Below, in pieces: positions 30,359-41,500 of a stretch of 64,000 nt of DNA (within the stretch, counting starts at the first letter, position 1; every line of letters begins with the position of its first letter). Source of the DNA: Deuterostichococcus epilithicus (lineage: Eukaryota > Chlorophyta > Trebouxiophyceae > Prasiolales > Stichococcaceae); assembly GCA_033439295.1 (NCBI GenBank), contig JAVTLE010000010.1, positions 2,356,001 to 2,420,000 of the forward strand. The letters run 5' to 3'. The notes below the pieces were generated by a model that had not been told where the DNA came from, made no database searches, and saw nothing but the letters and a program-made list of their open reading frames with translations. Position numbers and translations under genes: made by a program.

Positions 30359-31309
30359 ATGCCGCCCGTCCAGTCTTCGAGCGAAGCGCGGCCGGCAAAG
30401 CGGCCGCGACCGCCGCCGCCGCAGCTGGGCTCTTCCCCTCAGGACGCTGCGCTGCTGCCGGAGCCGCTGCTGGCGGCGTCGGCGCTCATGGGCTGGCAGA
30501 GACCGGAAGTCGGGACGCATTCTGCCGTGGGCGATAACAGCGACCCCGAGGAGGAGGACACAGCAGCCTGGGCTGACGGGCTCAACGCATCAACGGAGGC
30601 AACTTGTGGGCCGCGGCAACGCTCAGGTGCGGCAGGGCACGGCGGCGGCAGCGGCGGCGGCCTGACTTTGCACCAGGGCGGCTCTATCTGCGCTAGCGGA
30701 GGCGCCGCCGCAGCTGCCGCCGCCGCCGCATCGGCCCTGCTGGCCCCTGGCGTTGCCCAGCGCCGCCGCCACAGCTGGCCCCAGAGCGCACCGGGCGTGC
30801 AAGCCGGTGAGGCCACGCCGGCGGACGGCGCCGCCGCCGCCGCTGGCGTGCGGAATCAAGAGACGGGGCAGGCATTGCCGCCGCTAGCCGCCAGTCTGAT
30901 GGAGCAGCTCCTAGACCTCGAATCCAGCCCTGCATGCGGCTTTGACAGCATTGGCAGCCCTGACCTCAGCGGCAGCGGCGGCGGAGCCATGCGCCCGGCA
31001 CCTGCCAATGCACCGCCAGCGGATGGCTGGCAGCCGCCGGGAACTTTTGCACGCAGGGCTGGCAGTGTGACGGAGCCGCAGCGCATCATGACCGGCTGCT
31101 CGCCGCAAGGCACGCCGCAGCTCTTGTCTTTGGCGCCGGGGCCGTCGGCGGCGCCTGAAGGGCCCCGCAGCCTGCCGGAGTGGCACCATCGGCCCACGTG
31201 GGCCTCGGAGTGGGCGGCGCGCCACACGATGGCAGGCCTGGGCGGCAACGATTCGAGGCTGCAAGTTAAAACGGACTACCTGCTGCAGGCCGAGCGCCGC
31301 TATCAGTAG
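30359..31309 (+). CDS. Disordered protein with TWASEWAA motif (paralog A), unrecognised
   Basis: A single open frame of 316 residues. It starts MPPVQSSSEARPAKRPRPPP, with a basic patch that could be a nuclear signal, followed by acidic SDPEEEDTAAW, Ala/Gly-rich low complexity, RRRHSWPQ (a basophilic kinase-type site) and a Leu-rich MEQLLDLESSP. It ends PEWHHRPTWASEWAARH and LLQAERRYQ. No known domain is recognised. Paralog B, 3.1 kb downstream on the same strand, shares the PEW..R.TWASEWAA motif close to its C-terminus, and both are otherwise Ser/Gln/Pro-rich. The motif conservation against a divergent background argues that both are real proteins and that the motif binds something. Upstream non-coding or short exons are possible. 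Confidence 0.65.
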   Translation: MPPVQSSSEARPAKRPRPPPPQLGSSPQDAALLPEPLLAASALMGWQRPEVGTHSAVGDNSDPEEEDTAAWADGLNASTEATCGPRQRSGAAGHGGGSGGGLTLHQGGSICASGGAAAAAAAAASALLAPGVAQRRRHSWPQSAPGVQAGEATPADGAAAAAGVRNQETGQALPPLAASLMEQLLDLESSPACGFDSIGSPDLSGSGGGAMRPAPANAPPADGWQPPGTFARRAGSVTEPQRIMTGCSPQGTPQLLSLAPGPSAAPEGPRSLPEWHHRPTWASEWAARHTMAGLGGNDSRLQVKTDYLLQAERRYQ

Positions 31310-32439
31310 ATGCGATGATGCCGGTGGCCGCTGTGAATTGTCGTTGGTCGCCGGGAAACGTGTCATCAGTCCTCCTGAACATTTTTGGAGATCCCTAGTT
31401 CCTTAGGTGTGTGATAGCGACAACTACAAGCAAGCTCCCGCTGCAGCCAGAGACAGAGGGTAGCTTCGAAAGCCCTCTGCACGCTGCATTCAGCAGCCGC
31501 TCGTCCAGCCTTTCTTGCTTATCTGCAACAAACAATTACCACTGTTGCGCCGCCGCTGGCGGCTGGTCGTCAGGAGCGTCCATGCATTTGCCGCCGCTCA
31601 TTTGGCATACTTTGTCTGCGGCGGCAAACATGATGACCAAAGGTGCTCTCATCGGGGGTACCGGATTACTGCCCAACAAACCACGTTAGTTTCTTCCAAA
31701 GTCTGCTGTCTGACTTGTCAAGATGCTGATCGGTTGACATGAAGAGTTCAGTCTTTCTAGTCGTATTTTAGGTCGTAATGAATGGAGATCCACTCTTTGT
31801 TCATTTATGGCCTGCGGCCCGTTATCGATACCAGCTACTGTAGTGTATGGCAACTCACTGAGTCATTATAGAGCCCGCCTGCATGACTCACTGGGTCATA
31901 GAGTCCGCGTGCATGCATCGTGCAGAGACCTTGCTCTGTTGAAGGAGGCTAGGAGCCGTCCAACGTCAACGAGGTCAGGTCATCCTCTGGCTTCATTCAC
32001 TGCCCATCTGGTCGTGTGTGGGGCAGCACAGCTTGCTTGTGCGAATGCTGGCCCCTTGGCCACAACTCTCACGTTGGCGGCGGCAACACTCGTGCACAGC
32101 GGGTGCCCTTCCAATCAGCTTAACCCTCGAATCATCAGGTGCCTTTCCTGTTTAGTTGTTTGCATGCTGCATGGCCGACCTCGCTTGAGTGTATTCCACC
32201 CGCTTATTGCGCGCACTTTGGAACGCTCTTCATCTTGCGAGGACAATATTGCTCGTATACAGCGACGGCGGTGGGGGTGGCTGTTGCTCTTGTCCATGAC
32301 TCAGCTCAGGAGCATCACGCCTCCATGGTCACCTGCCTCCTGGACGCTTCTACATCCTGCGTGCACATCCACCATAGCATTGCAGTAGTAGTAGGCCGCT
32401 GCGGTCCTCCTAATGGCTGTTGTTTCGACTTGCTGACGG
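31310..32439. other. Intergenic region after paralog A
   Basis: AT-richer than its surroundings, probably a 3' UTR and spacer. A short imperfect tandem duplication lies at about 31850-31912 (core GACTCACTGGGTCATAGAG). No gene recognised. Confidence 0.45.
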
Positions 32440-33221
32440 CCACTCCGCGTCCTGCGCAGAAGACCCAGCAGCATGTGCCACTGCTTGTGCTTCCGCCTCC
32501 CCCTCCAAAGCGGAGCCGACGACTGGCCGCCGCCAGTGAACCCCACCATGACCTTCGCAGCGCAGCCGCGAGACTCCCTCCGTAGCTTGGTGGTGAGTTT
32601 GTGATCACCCGATAATGCATTTCCCGACCCGGGCTGTCGCGCCTGTGCACTTGCTGTGTGCAATGATCGTCCCAGAGCCTATCAAAACGGATGTCTTTGT
32701 GCACAATCCAGGCGCAGGTCCACGTCCGAGCCTCGCCGCACGAATGGCGCTCCAACTAGACTGACGGCAAATGTAGTGGCCGCTGCTGTCGAGCTGCTGC
32801 CGCCGCAGCTGGGCTGCATCCTCCATAGGAAATGCCGCGCTTCGCTTGGCTTGAGGCCAGCAGCAACGCCGCGGCCATCGGTGTGATTGGCCTAGGGTTG
32901 CCGCGCCGAGCGGCGCGGCTGCCTGGGCCGCTGCAGGCACCTGGCGGCGGCCAACAAAGCTGGCGCAGTCATAACAGGCCGGTGGAACGGGACTGCGACG
33001 GGCGGCTGCCGACCAGCAGCGAGACCTGTCAGCCTGCCAGAGTGGCAGCGCCGCCCCATGTAGGGGGTTTCAGAGTGAGCAGCGCGCGCGTTCCGCTGCT
33101 GCTACAGAGCTACTGCCGAACCTTGGAACATGCGCCGGAGTTCCGGTGGCATTGTGTTGAAACTCAAGGGCCGTACGGTATGGGGCATGGTAACACGGAC
33201 TCTGTGATGAAAGAAGAGTGA
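32440..33221 (+). pseudogene. Decayed partial copy of paralog A
   Basis: Segments match the upstream part of paralog A in the same order: a stretch near 32450 with GACCCAGCAGCATGTG against GACCCAGCTGCATGTG near 30035; then AAACGG..TCTTTGTGC near 32690 against 30312; then GCCGCCGCAGCTGGGCT near 32800 against 30417. After that the resemblance fades and no TWASEWAA motif is seen. A frame from 32832 to 33221 is open but has no relative. I read the stretch as a host gene fragment left from tandem duplication. Confidence 0.4.
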
Positions 33222-34431
33222 AGAAACCCTAAATCAGTAAGAACTGATTGAGAAATTTCATGTATTTATTCGGGGTCAACAACAAAAAACCCCAAGCCCG
33301 AGTTCTTCAAACACCTCCAGGTCCAGTCGTCCACTCAGAGCACATACGAGTCGCTCCCGACTTCCGATTCCCCTGCCTCACTTCACCTGACGCGCCGGGA
33401 GATTGGGAAACTCTCGCCAGCATGTCTTCGTTACTAGCAGCACCCGCCCACGTCCATCTCGGCTTCGGCGAGCGGTCTACCCTCGAGGCGCATGTTTTCC
33501 AGCCAGGCGCCGCGCTGGAACACGCTGCCCCACTTGGTATGCGGCATGATGGTGCCGATGATATATCGCCTCCGTGGTTGCATTTGCTGGCCATATACCG
33601 GTCGTCCGTCGCCGGCTGGCGCAACTTCCACCCATTCTGCCACACTTTCTGCCCGCGCGCCTCTTCTCCGACGAATGCGCCATCAACAATCTGATCCGGC
33701 AATTCGTACACTTCCGGAGCTCATGCTGGAGTGCGCGTACTGCTTGCATGCACGATTCTGGAAGTTCTTGCCGTGGTGTGGTACGGACAGGCCAAACAAG
33801 CAGTCCGAATCATGACACAATCTTGAAACAGCATTCGCCGCCTCACGGCCGCACGCGTAACGCTGGCTGGAGGCGCTGTGTTTCTGTTGTCTCCGTGCTA
33901 ACACATCGTCCTCGTCTTCTGCTTCAGGCGTGCCCGGAGTAGGCGGGCTCCAGCATCAGGGAGCGTGCCACTACCTCGACCTTGCGGGTCAGCTGACGAT
34001 TCCGGATCCCGACCAGTCGAGCCAGTGGAACGGCAGTCACGTGTTCTCCCCGCAGGTAACGGCCCGCCATGCTTGCCCTGCTCTGGCGTACAGTGTCTTG
34101 TACTAGATTTTGCTCCAGCGTGTGTGATAATGCACATGCTCCCATCCGATGACTTTGCGCTGCCGCGTTCGCACGACTGAGCAATAATTAGACGGAGCTC
34201 TGTCTGCCCTATCGCATTCCACGGCTACAACGCGCGTCCTCCCGTCGAAGACCTTGCAGGACAGCCCTGCGCACGGCACCTGCGAAGCCAAGGATTACTC
34301 TTGATGACTCATCTTGAGAATGTGCATCACTGTCAAAGTGTGAAAGAGAGCAACAAGCTGTCGAAAGCGCTGTGCGTAACTGTTGTTCATCATGGGTGAT
34401 GCAGGGGCAGTGCGCAGGGGCGCCGGCCCCA
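33222..34431. other. Spacer upstream of paralog B
   Basis: No exon could be supported. It begins with an AT-rich stretch near 33180-33300. Several opposite-strand frames are open near 33430-33740 but look like GC shadows. The paralog B promoter and any 5' exon should lie here. Confidence 0.4.
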
Positions 34432-35672
34432 ATGGACACCTCTGGCGACTTCGAGTGGCCGTTCCCCCAAGAGCTTGAGCCCCAGAACATGAGGTTCGAA
34501 ACCAGGAGTCGCAGCTGGTGAGTTCCCGCCCTCTCTTCCGTGGGCAATTTCAGGATCCCTGGTGCGGCAGCGTCATCAGTCTATCAGGGAGGGCGCAACA
34601 TCAAGGAAATGAGCGTCCAGTTCAAACAATTCATGGTCAATCGTGCGGGTCATGCACAGAGATTGTCTTGGCACCAGCAGCGTGGTATCATAGGTGTCAA
34701 AAATTGTTTAAACTGACGTATGAAGTGCGTTCGCGCCCTTGCCGGCCCCAAAAATTACTGTTGTTTATCACGTACCTGTGCTCCTGCAGGCACTGCGACC
34801 TACAGTCTCTGGGAGCAGCGGATGAGTCGCAGCAGCAGCTCCCGATGCAAAACAGCAGCCGGTCCGGCTCACTTAAAAGTCCTGGTCCTCATCCCTTCTC
34901 GACAATGGACCTGCTGTCGTGGGACCCCTGGCCCTCTGGCGAGGCCACCGGTAGCGGCGGGCACCAGGCGACTGCCCAGCGGCCGTGCCGTGACGGCGGC
35001 GGCGACACGCCAACGCTGCCGTCATTCCTTCAGCGGCAGGAGCAGCAGCCCGCCGGGGGCTCTGCACAGCGCGTTGCGACTGCCCGCTCCCTCAGCACGC
35101 AGGCAAGCCACAGCTCCGGATCCCTGCTGAGGGTGCATCAAGGTAGCATCAGCAGCGACGACAGCACGGCGACCACTTCACTGCCAGTGCTGACCAGCTG
35201 GGACGCTCCCGACACCTGGGAGCTGGCGGCAAAGGCGCGGGACCTGCCGGAACGCAGCGCATACTTGCTGCGCACCAGTGCCGACAGGGACCACTGGCGG
35301 CAGCAGCACCTGCAGCAGCAGCGGCCGCAGACGGAGGCCTCGGAGCAGCTGCAGGACGAGCCGCAGGGAGCGCGACATGAGTGGTGCAGAGCTTCACATG
35401 GCAATGCTGCCGGACGGCCGCCCAAGGGAGCAGCGCTGCCGCAGCCTCAGGCGGCGACGCGCAGCAGAACGCCGGAGTGGCAGCGGCGGTCCACCTGGGC
35501 GTCTGAGTGGGCGGCCCAGCTCACAGCACGGCGCAGCCTCGACATCAGTAATGCGGTGGCGCAGCCGCCTGCAGCGGTGGCACTGGGTGCTGCTGCGCAG
35601 GCCGGCGGCTGCGGCGATGGCGTGCTGGAGGCGCAGATGCTACTACGGCAGTACACGCACAGGGCCGACTGA
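34432..35672 (+). CDS. Disordered protein with TWASEWAA motif (paralog B), unrecognised
   Basis: Two exons, 34432-34517 and 34790-35672, join in phase (codon TGG split TG|G) to give about 322 residues. The start is MDTSGDFEWPFPQELEPQN; exon 2 continues HCDLQSLGAADESQQQ. The body is Ser/Gln/Arg-rich with possible phosphorylation sites, a MDLLSWDPWP hydrophobic-acidic patch that could be an activation-type or docking motif, a likely helix WELAAKARDLPERSAY, and near the end TPEWQRRSTWASEWAAQLT. It closes with LEAQMLLRQYTHRAD. It is paralogous to the gene at 30359-31309 by its C-terminal motif and position. No domain was recognised; a regulatory disordered protein is a guess. Confidence 0.7.
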
Positions 35673-36783
35673 TAGCCTCCTCCGTTGGAGACCCTAAGGC
35701 GGCCGTTGAGGGGGGAGTGCAATAGTCCACGGATTGTAGAGCCTGTCTCAGAGACAAGTCGAGCGACTCGAAGTCCTTTCTCGTTGATGCATCTGGACCC
35801 CGGCGGCGACGCTCGAGACGCATCTTCTACCTGGCGGGCGTCGCCGCCATCAAACTTGTCCACATCGGTGTATATGCACGCTGGCGCCATGGCAGGTCTG
35901 CAACGTGCTTCAGAGCGCCCTGTCTCCCCGTGACATCGGTTTGTGTAATTTGTTTCACACTTCGGGCTGGCACATGCGGTGCGCTCGAGCCGCAGCCCGG
36001 TCTTTGTTGCTTTTGACGGTCGTGAAACGGCCAGCATCACTCAGCAAGTTGATTCGGGCGGTCTGGTGGCGCATCTGGACGAATAGGTAGTCTGCAAGCA
36101 CCGTGAGCGTGCAAAACCATCAAAATTGTACAGTACTGTTCCAACTAGCAGTACAATGTCCCCAGCCACGCCTGCCGGCGGCTTGATCAGATCCGACTGC
36201 CAGCAGGGGCACAGGCATCTCCGTGCTGCAGATAAACTGCGTGCGGCGTGACGTTGGCCACCGGGCTGCACGACGCATGTTCACTTCCTGCACTCCTTCC
36301 CATGGTGCGCCGTCAGAGGGACCCATAAATTTGCCTGCAGGCGGTGGCCGTCGGAGCTCAGGGGGCGCAAGTCAGGACGGGACTCCTCACCAGCTGAAGA
36401 ACGCATTAACAAGACGTTGACAGCATCAGCAGGCAGTTCGTTGAGGGGTTGCTGCCTGTCACGGCATCTCTTGCGAGATGCAGAGAGGTATGCAGGTGCG
36501 GCTCGGAGGTCGGGCCACACTTAGGAAGCATCTATGCACAGGTAGTTAAAGCATATGCTCACCTGAAGTCGTCATCGCGGCCCTCGTCATGCAGGTCACC
36601 GCCTGCCACAGCCCAGCGAAGCAGTCAGGCTCGGGAATGGCAGGGCCAGGCGCTGCAGTGCCAAGCTGCTGGCAGGCACGCGGTGCGCTGCCGCACGGTT
36701 CGAACAGGGTGTCGCATGATGGAGCTGTGTGCGGCGAGCGCATGCAGGCAGCAGCGCAGGCTGGGGCAGCCGAAGTGAACGAG
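35673..36783. other. Convergent spacer
   Basis: Lies between paralog B (plus) and the minus-strand gene ending at 36784. Probably two 3' UTRs plus spacer. No supported gene, RNA or repeat. Confidence 0.4.
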
Positions 36784-37730
36784 TCACAGACGCTTCGGCC
36801 CTTGCATACTTGCGTCGGGCACATGCGGACTGGGCGCGGGGATGCGCTTCCAGACAGTGCCCTTGCCTCCAGAGCCAAATGCAGGCAAACGAGGTCCGGG
36901 GATCCGAGGGATTCTGAGCCTTTGAGAGGCAGCAAGAGAGTTCCCACCCGCGCCCAGGTCCACGCGGCTGAGGTCGCTCTGCAGCATTCGCATCGAGGTT
37001 CCGGGGCTGGAGTCAGCCGCCGCACGGGCTTCGCCCCCACAGCGCCCGCCAAATTCGCCAGATGCGCGGTGGCCGTGCCCTGCCGATGAGCTCCGCCCGA
37101 GGTCCGCCGAGGCGCGCTGTCCAATCTCGAACGACACGCGGCCCGCCGCCGGGCTGGTGTCCGCCAGGCTGAGCCGCTGCAGCTCGCCGGCGGCATCATC
37201 ATTGCTGGATGGCTGGCGCCCCAGACTGCCGGCCGTCGCCGGGTGGCTGGGCGAGTCGCCTACATGTGCACGCGAATCGAGAGTGATATGCTGCGAGGCA
37301 GGGTCATTTGGCATCACAGAAATCTCAACGGCCTTCGGGGTCAGGTCGGCCTTGCAGTTCTGCGCATCTTTGCTGCATGCATCAGCCGGAAAAATTGCCG
37401 GGCGAGCCCGGCACATGAAGCGTGAAATCAGTTACCCGAGGTTTGCATATCGATCGGGAGGCTGCGCGCACGATCGTTGCTCTCATCTGCGTGAGATACC
37501 AGCGATCGCGTCTCCATTAAGTCGCGCAAGTGTTTGAAGGCTGCGAGAGGCGCCTCCTTCTCATCTTTGTCTATTAAGCCTTCTAGCCGGCTAATGACTG
37601 TGGTGACGCTGTGCTCCGTGTAAAATGTCCCCTGCAGGCCTGCATCCGCAAGCAAGTATCGTGCAGTGTTTGAGAGCGCCCTCACAGCGGCATCGTCCGA
37701 GCTGCAGAGCTGCGTCAGCGACGGCAACAT
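36784..37730 (-). CDS. Unrecognised protein, two exon-like segments
   Basis: The first segment, about 37730-37435, is helix-rich and looks like part of an alpha-solenoid: LPSLTQLCSSDDAAVRALSN, then VTTVISRLEGLIDKDEKEAP and FKHLRDLMETRSLVSH. A GTAACT donor follows. The second, about 37390-36784, is Ser/Gly/Ala-rich and probably disordered (LSLADTSPAAGRVSFEIGQR, RASADLGRSSSAGHGHRASG) and ends RIPRIPGPRLPAFG..KRL at a stop. The junction acceptor is not clear. Upstream exons probably lie in 37731-38547 but were not identified. An ARM/HEAT-type protein is possible; I do not assign a family. Confidence 0.5.
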
Positions 37731-38547
37731 GCGCCTGCCGGCTGCTGGAGCAGTGGTGGATTACAATGTTTCCGGAATCCGGGAGGTGCAGGTTGGAACT
37801 GCAATCACTCGGTGCAGAAGGAGTGCAAGACCTCAGTAACCTGTTAGGCCGCCAATGCCAGTTGCAATGCGATGCTGGTTTGAAACAGGTGTCCATGCGA
37901 GTACGGAAATGAGCGAGTGGTTGGCCCTGCTCCGTACTGTCACATGCACTAAATGCTGACTCCGCAGAAGCTGTGCCCGAATCGTGCGGAAACAGCAGGC
38001 ACATTGCTGCATCATATGAGGCTGTCAACGACCGCGCTTGGAACCCACAGCGTGCTTACAGCAGCGAGCAGCATGCAGAGTGGCAGGTGACGAGCCACTT
38101 GCCGACAACATCTGAAGCCTGTGATTGTGTGAAAACTGAACAGGCACCAGAGAGGCGCCCAACCCAAACACGTGCGGCACATATGACACCGAACGGGCGC
38201 TGAGCTGCTATGCTGCGCCAAGCACGCAACGCAGCCAGACAAGTGAGTCCCGCGAGCTCGGCACCGGTCGCCTCTGCCTCCCGATTGCACATGCAGCAGC
38301 CGCGTGCGCCACCCCCCCAGCGCACGACCATCGGCACCAGACAGCGCCCTGTCCGTGGCTGGAAGACGCGTCGCTGCGCCGGGCGCTGGCACCGGGCGGC
38401 CAGCCAGCCGTGCTGTAGGGGAGACTCCCCTCCCTGTGGCTGCCAAATGGCAGCCATGCGGCGGCCGCGCCTCGGCGGCCACGGCAGCGCGGCAGCACCC
38501 CTGCAGGCCGCCGCCCTCCGCCGCCGCCCCAGACACCAGCGGCCACC
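37731..38547. other. Unassigned, probably 5' part of the gene at 36784
   Basis: No convincing exon could be joined. GC-rich frames near 38210-38500 are open on both strands and look like shadows. The PPI-like gene ends at 38548 on the same strand. Confidence 0.35.
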
Positions 38548-41500
38548 CTACAGCAGCAGGCGCAGCGCCAGCACCAGCAGCAGGATGGCCAGCCCGCCGG
38601 CGGCGCCGGCCGCCACCGCCGGGTTCGCCCGGGCGTAGGGCGCAGCGGCGGCAGCGCCGGCCTCCAGCCGAGCATAGGAGCGCGTCAGCAGCCGCACCGC
38701 CATGTTCTTCTTCTTGGCCGGCGCACGTGCCTGCGTGGCGCACACCCATGATGTCAGTCCTTTTCAGGGGGTAAGGGGCTGGGGCTGCCATCTGGGAGCA
38801 GTAGTGTACGGCGGAGCTCGGTCACTGGGGTCCCATTTGAACTGGTGCGGCGCACACACGTGCAGCACAAGCTGGGCAATGCGATGATGCTTGCCGCGCT
38901 GCCGGCACATCAGCGCAAAGGTTTTCGCCCCTCCAGGCTGCAGCTTGAGGGGCCAGCAAATGCAAAGCCGTGAAACTTTGCGTGCTCTGGCGGGCTGTGC
39001 AGGGCACAGGGCACAGGTGGAATGCCAGTTCAGAGGTAGACTCGCAAGGTTCGACATCTGCGCTGTGCGTACCCTGGGTGGCTCTCGAGGCAGCAGCGTG
39101 CGCCCCTTGGGCTGCTGCTTGGCCTTGCCGCTGCCGCTGCCGGCGCCAGAGGCCTCTTCTGCGAGCGCCGTCGCCGCACCGCCTGCTGCGGCTGCTTCTC
39201 CACCTGGAAAAGCCACATCGAGAGACGTCTGTTCTTTGAAAATCGCAAGCGCTGGCAGCACCATCAACACTGCGTGGCGGCACATGGACGACCCGCCATC
39301 GCCGCTTTATGTCGTAGTCGAAATCAGGAGGTCTGCCCAAAGCGCAGGGATGCGCCCTTGAAATATGGCCTGGTTGGTAAGAGCACCACTGTTCCACCAA
39401 GCGGGGTTGCAGCCTCTGAGCGCAAGGAGCCAGTTGCGCAGGGAGAGATGACGGCCAACACTACAGGCAGCGCCTCGGCCACACCTGCGGTGGCGGGCGC
39501 GGGCGGGGCGTCTGCCTCAGACTCCGCCGGCGAGGCCGCTGCCGGGGCGTTCTGCTGCTGGTGCTGCTGTTGCTGCTGCTGCTTGGCTGCCGCCTCCTTT
39601 GCTGCTGCCTCCTGCAGGATGCAACGCCCGACATCAGGATAGGGTGTGTGCTCAGCCCACGTCCAGAGCAAGCTTGACCACCAGGGCCCGGGTTGCATCG
39701 GAGTCAGGCGCAACCCTGCCTCAGGCTGGAACTGCACAGCAGCGCAGGTCGTTGGCCGCCACAACACGCTCGAGCAAACAAGGCACCCTGCGGAGCATCC
39801 GGATGCAGCCGCTGCTGCCGCTGCGGTGCCACGCCACCCCTAAGCGGGATTTTAGGGTTTCCAATTCACCTTGCGGCGGGCGTCGGCGGCGCGGCGCTTT
39901 TCGTCTGCTGCCCTGCGCTGCCGCTCCTTGCGCGCTGCTGCCTCTGCCGCTGCCGCGCGGTTCTGCTCCCGGATCTGCACCCGACGACAACGTCTTGGTG
40001 TCAGGGTTCGTGCCAGGAAATCTCAACTCCCGAGGTGCAGGCTGGAATCGGTTTGCCGGTGGGCATGCCCATGCTGCCATGGATATAGGACCCACACGCA
40101 GGGGCCCCCCTGCACAACGCGATACATCGCTGCCCACCTCCAACCGTGCTCACCAGCGCCTCAGCTCAGCCTGAGACTGTCCCGCTTGAAGCCTGAGCAA
40201 AAATTCCTTCGCAAACCGCCGGCGTCGGCTGTGTATTCATCAGCACTTTTGCAAGGCGCGGCTGGCCTGATGAAGTCAGGCGGGGGGAGCCGGAAGCCCT
40301 GCAACTGACGCACCCGCTCCTTCTCCGCCTCTGCGTCGACGGCGCCGTCGGCCCGCTTCACCGCTGCGGACGGCAGCTCGAAGGGGTCGTCCGCCAGGGC
40401 TGGCAGCACGGCTGGCGGCGCCTTGGCGATGGAGCGCCGCGAGTGGCGCGCCGGCTTGGCCGCCGGCGCCAGCGGCGCGTTGCCAAGCGCCGCCGCCGCG
40501 GCCGCCGAGGCCGACGCCGCGGCGCCGTCGCCACGCTGCTCGGGCGCGGCGCCAGACGGCGGGGGCGGCGCCGCGGCCGCCTTTGCTGCGGCAGCTGCGT
40601 CGTCCGCTTTGCTCTTGTCCACCCGCGCCAGCGTCTCGTCGGCCTGTGCGCACCAGTTCCTCAGTTTCGATTCCGTGTCCTGGTTGCGCAATCAGGAAGG
40701 TTAGTAGCAAGCCATTTGGCCCAGCAAAATCTCCGCATCCCCAATCTGCAAATGTGCTCAGTGGCGCCTGTATCCGAGCATCAGACAGTACGGAACGTCA
40801 TCCTGGAGCAGACGAAATGACACTGAGTGAGCCCGCCGCCCGGATCATAACTCTCGGTTATGCGCGCACCCAGAGCTGGAAACCTGCTGCGACGTCGCAT
40901 GGCATGCAGCGAAAACCAGAGCAGAACCCGGTCGGATGACCAGTCCTCAGTCACCTGTGCCAGCGCGGCGGCCACGACCGCCTCGGCTCGGGCCTTGGCG
41001 CCGTCGTCGACTGCCGGCTGCCCGCCGGCGCCGCCGCTGCGGCCGCCCTTGCGGCCGCCCGCCGCTGCCTCGGCGGCGTCAGCGTCCGAGTAGGGCGAGG
41101 TGGGCCCCTTGCGCTGCCCCTCCCACAGCGTGAAGTACCTGTGGGGCCGGCCGGAACCAAGGTTGGACATGTGCTTCAAACAAGCCCTTGGCGGAAGGCA
41201 ACGATGCGCAGAAAGAGACGGCTCAGCGTGAGCAACGGGAAACCTCATCTGGAGCCGTGCAGGCGGGTCAATGCCACGTCTGCTGGCGGCTGGCTGAGGC
41301 AGCCGACATCGCAGCATCTAGCCTCATAACGTGCAAAATCGAGCGTGCTGACCTGCTGCAGGTGCCACTGAGGGGGAAGCAAGATGACTGCCGAGAAGAA
41401 AGGCGACAGAGGAGCAGGGAATGCACTCGGCGCGGAAAGCGGCGTCAGAGGCCAACACAGCGTGCGCCTCGTCCATCTGGGCGTCGCAGGCCGCACGCGC

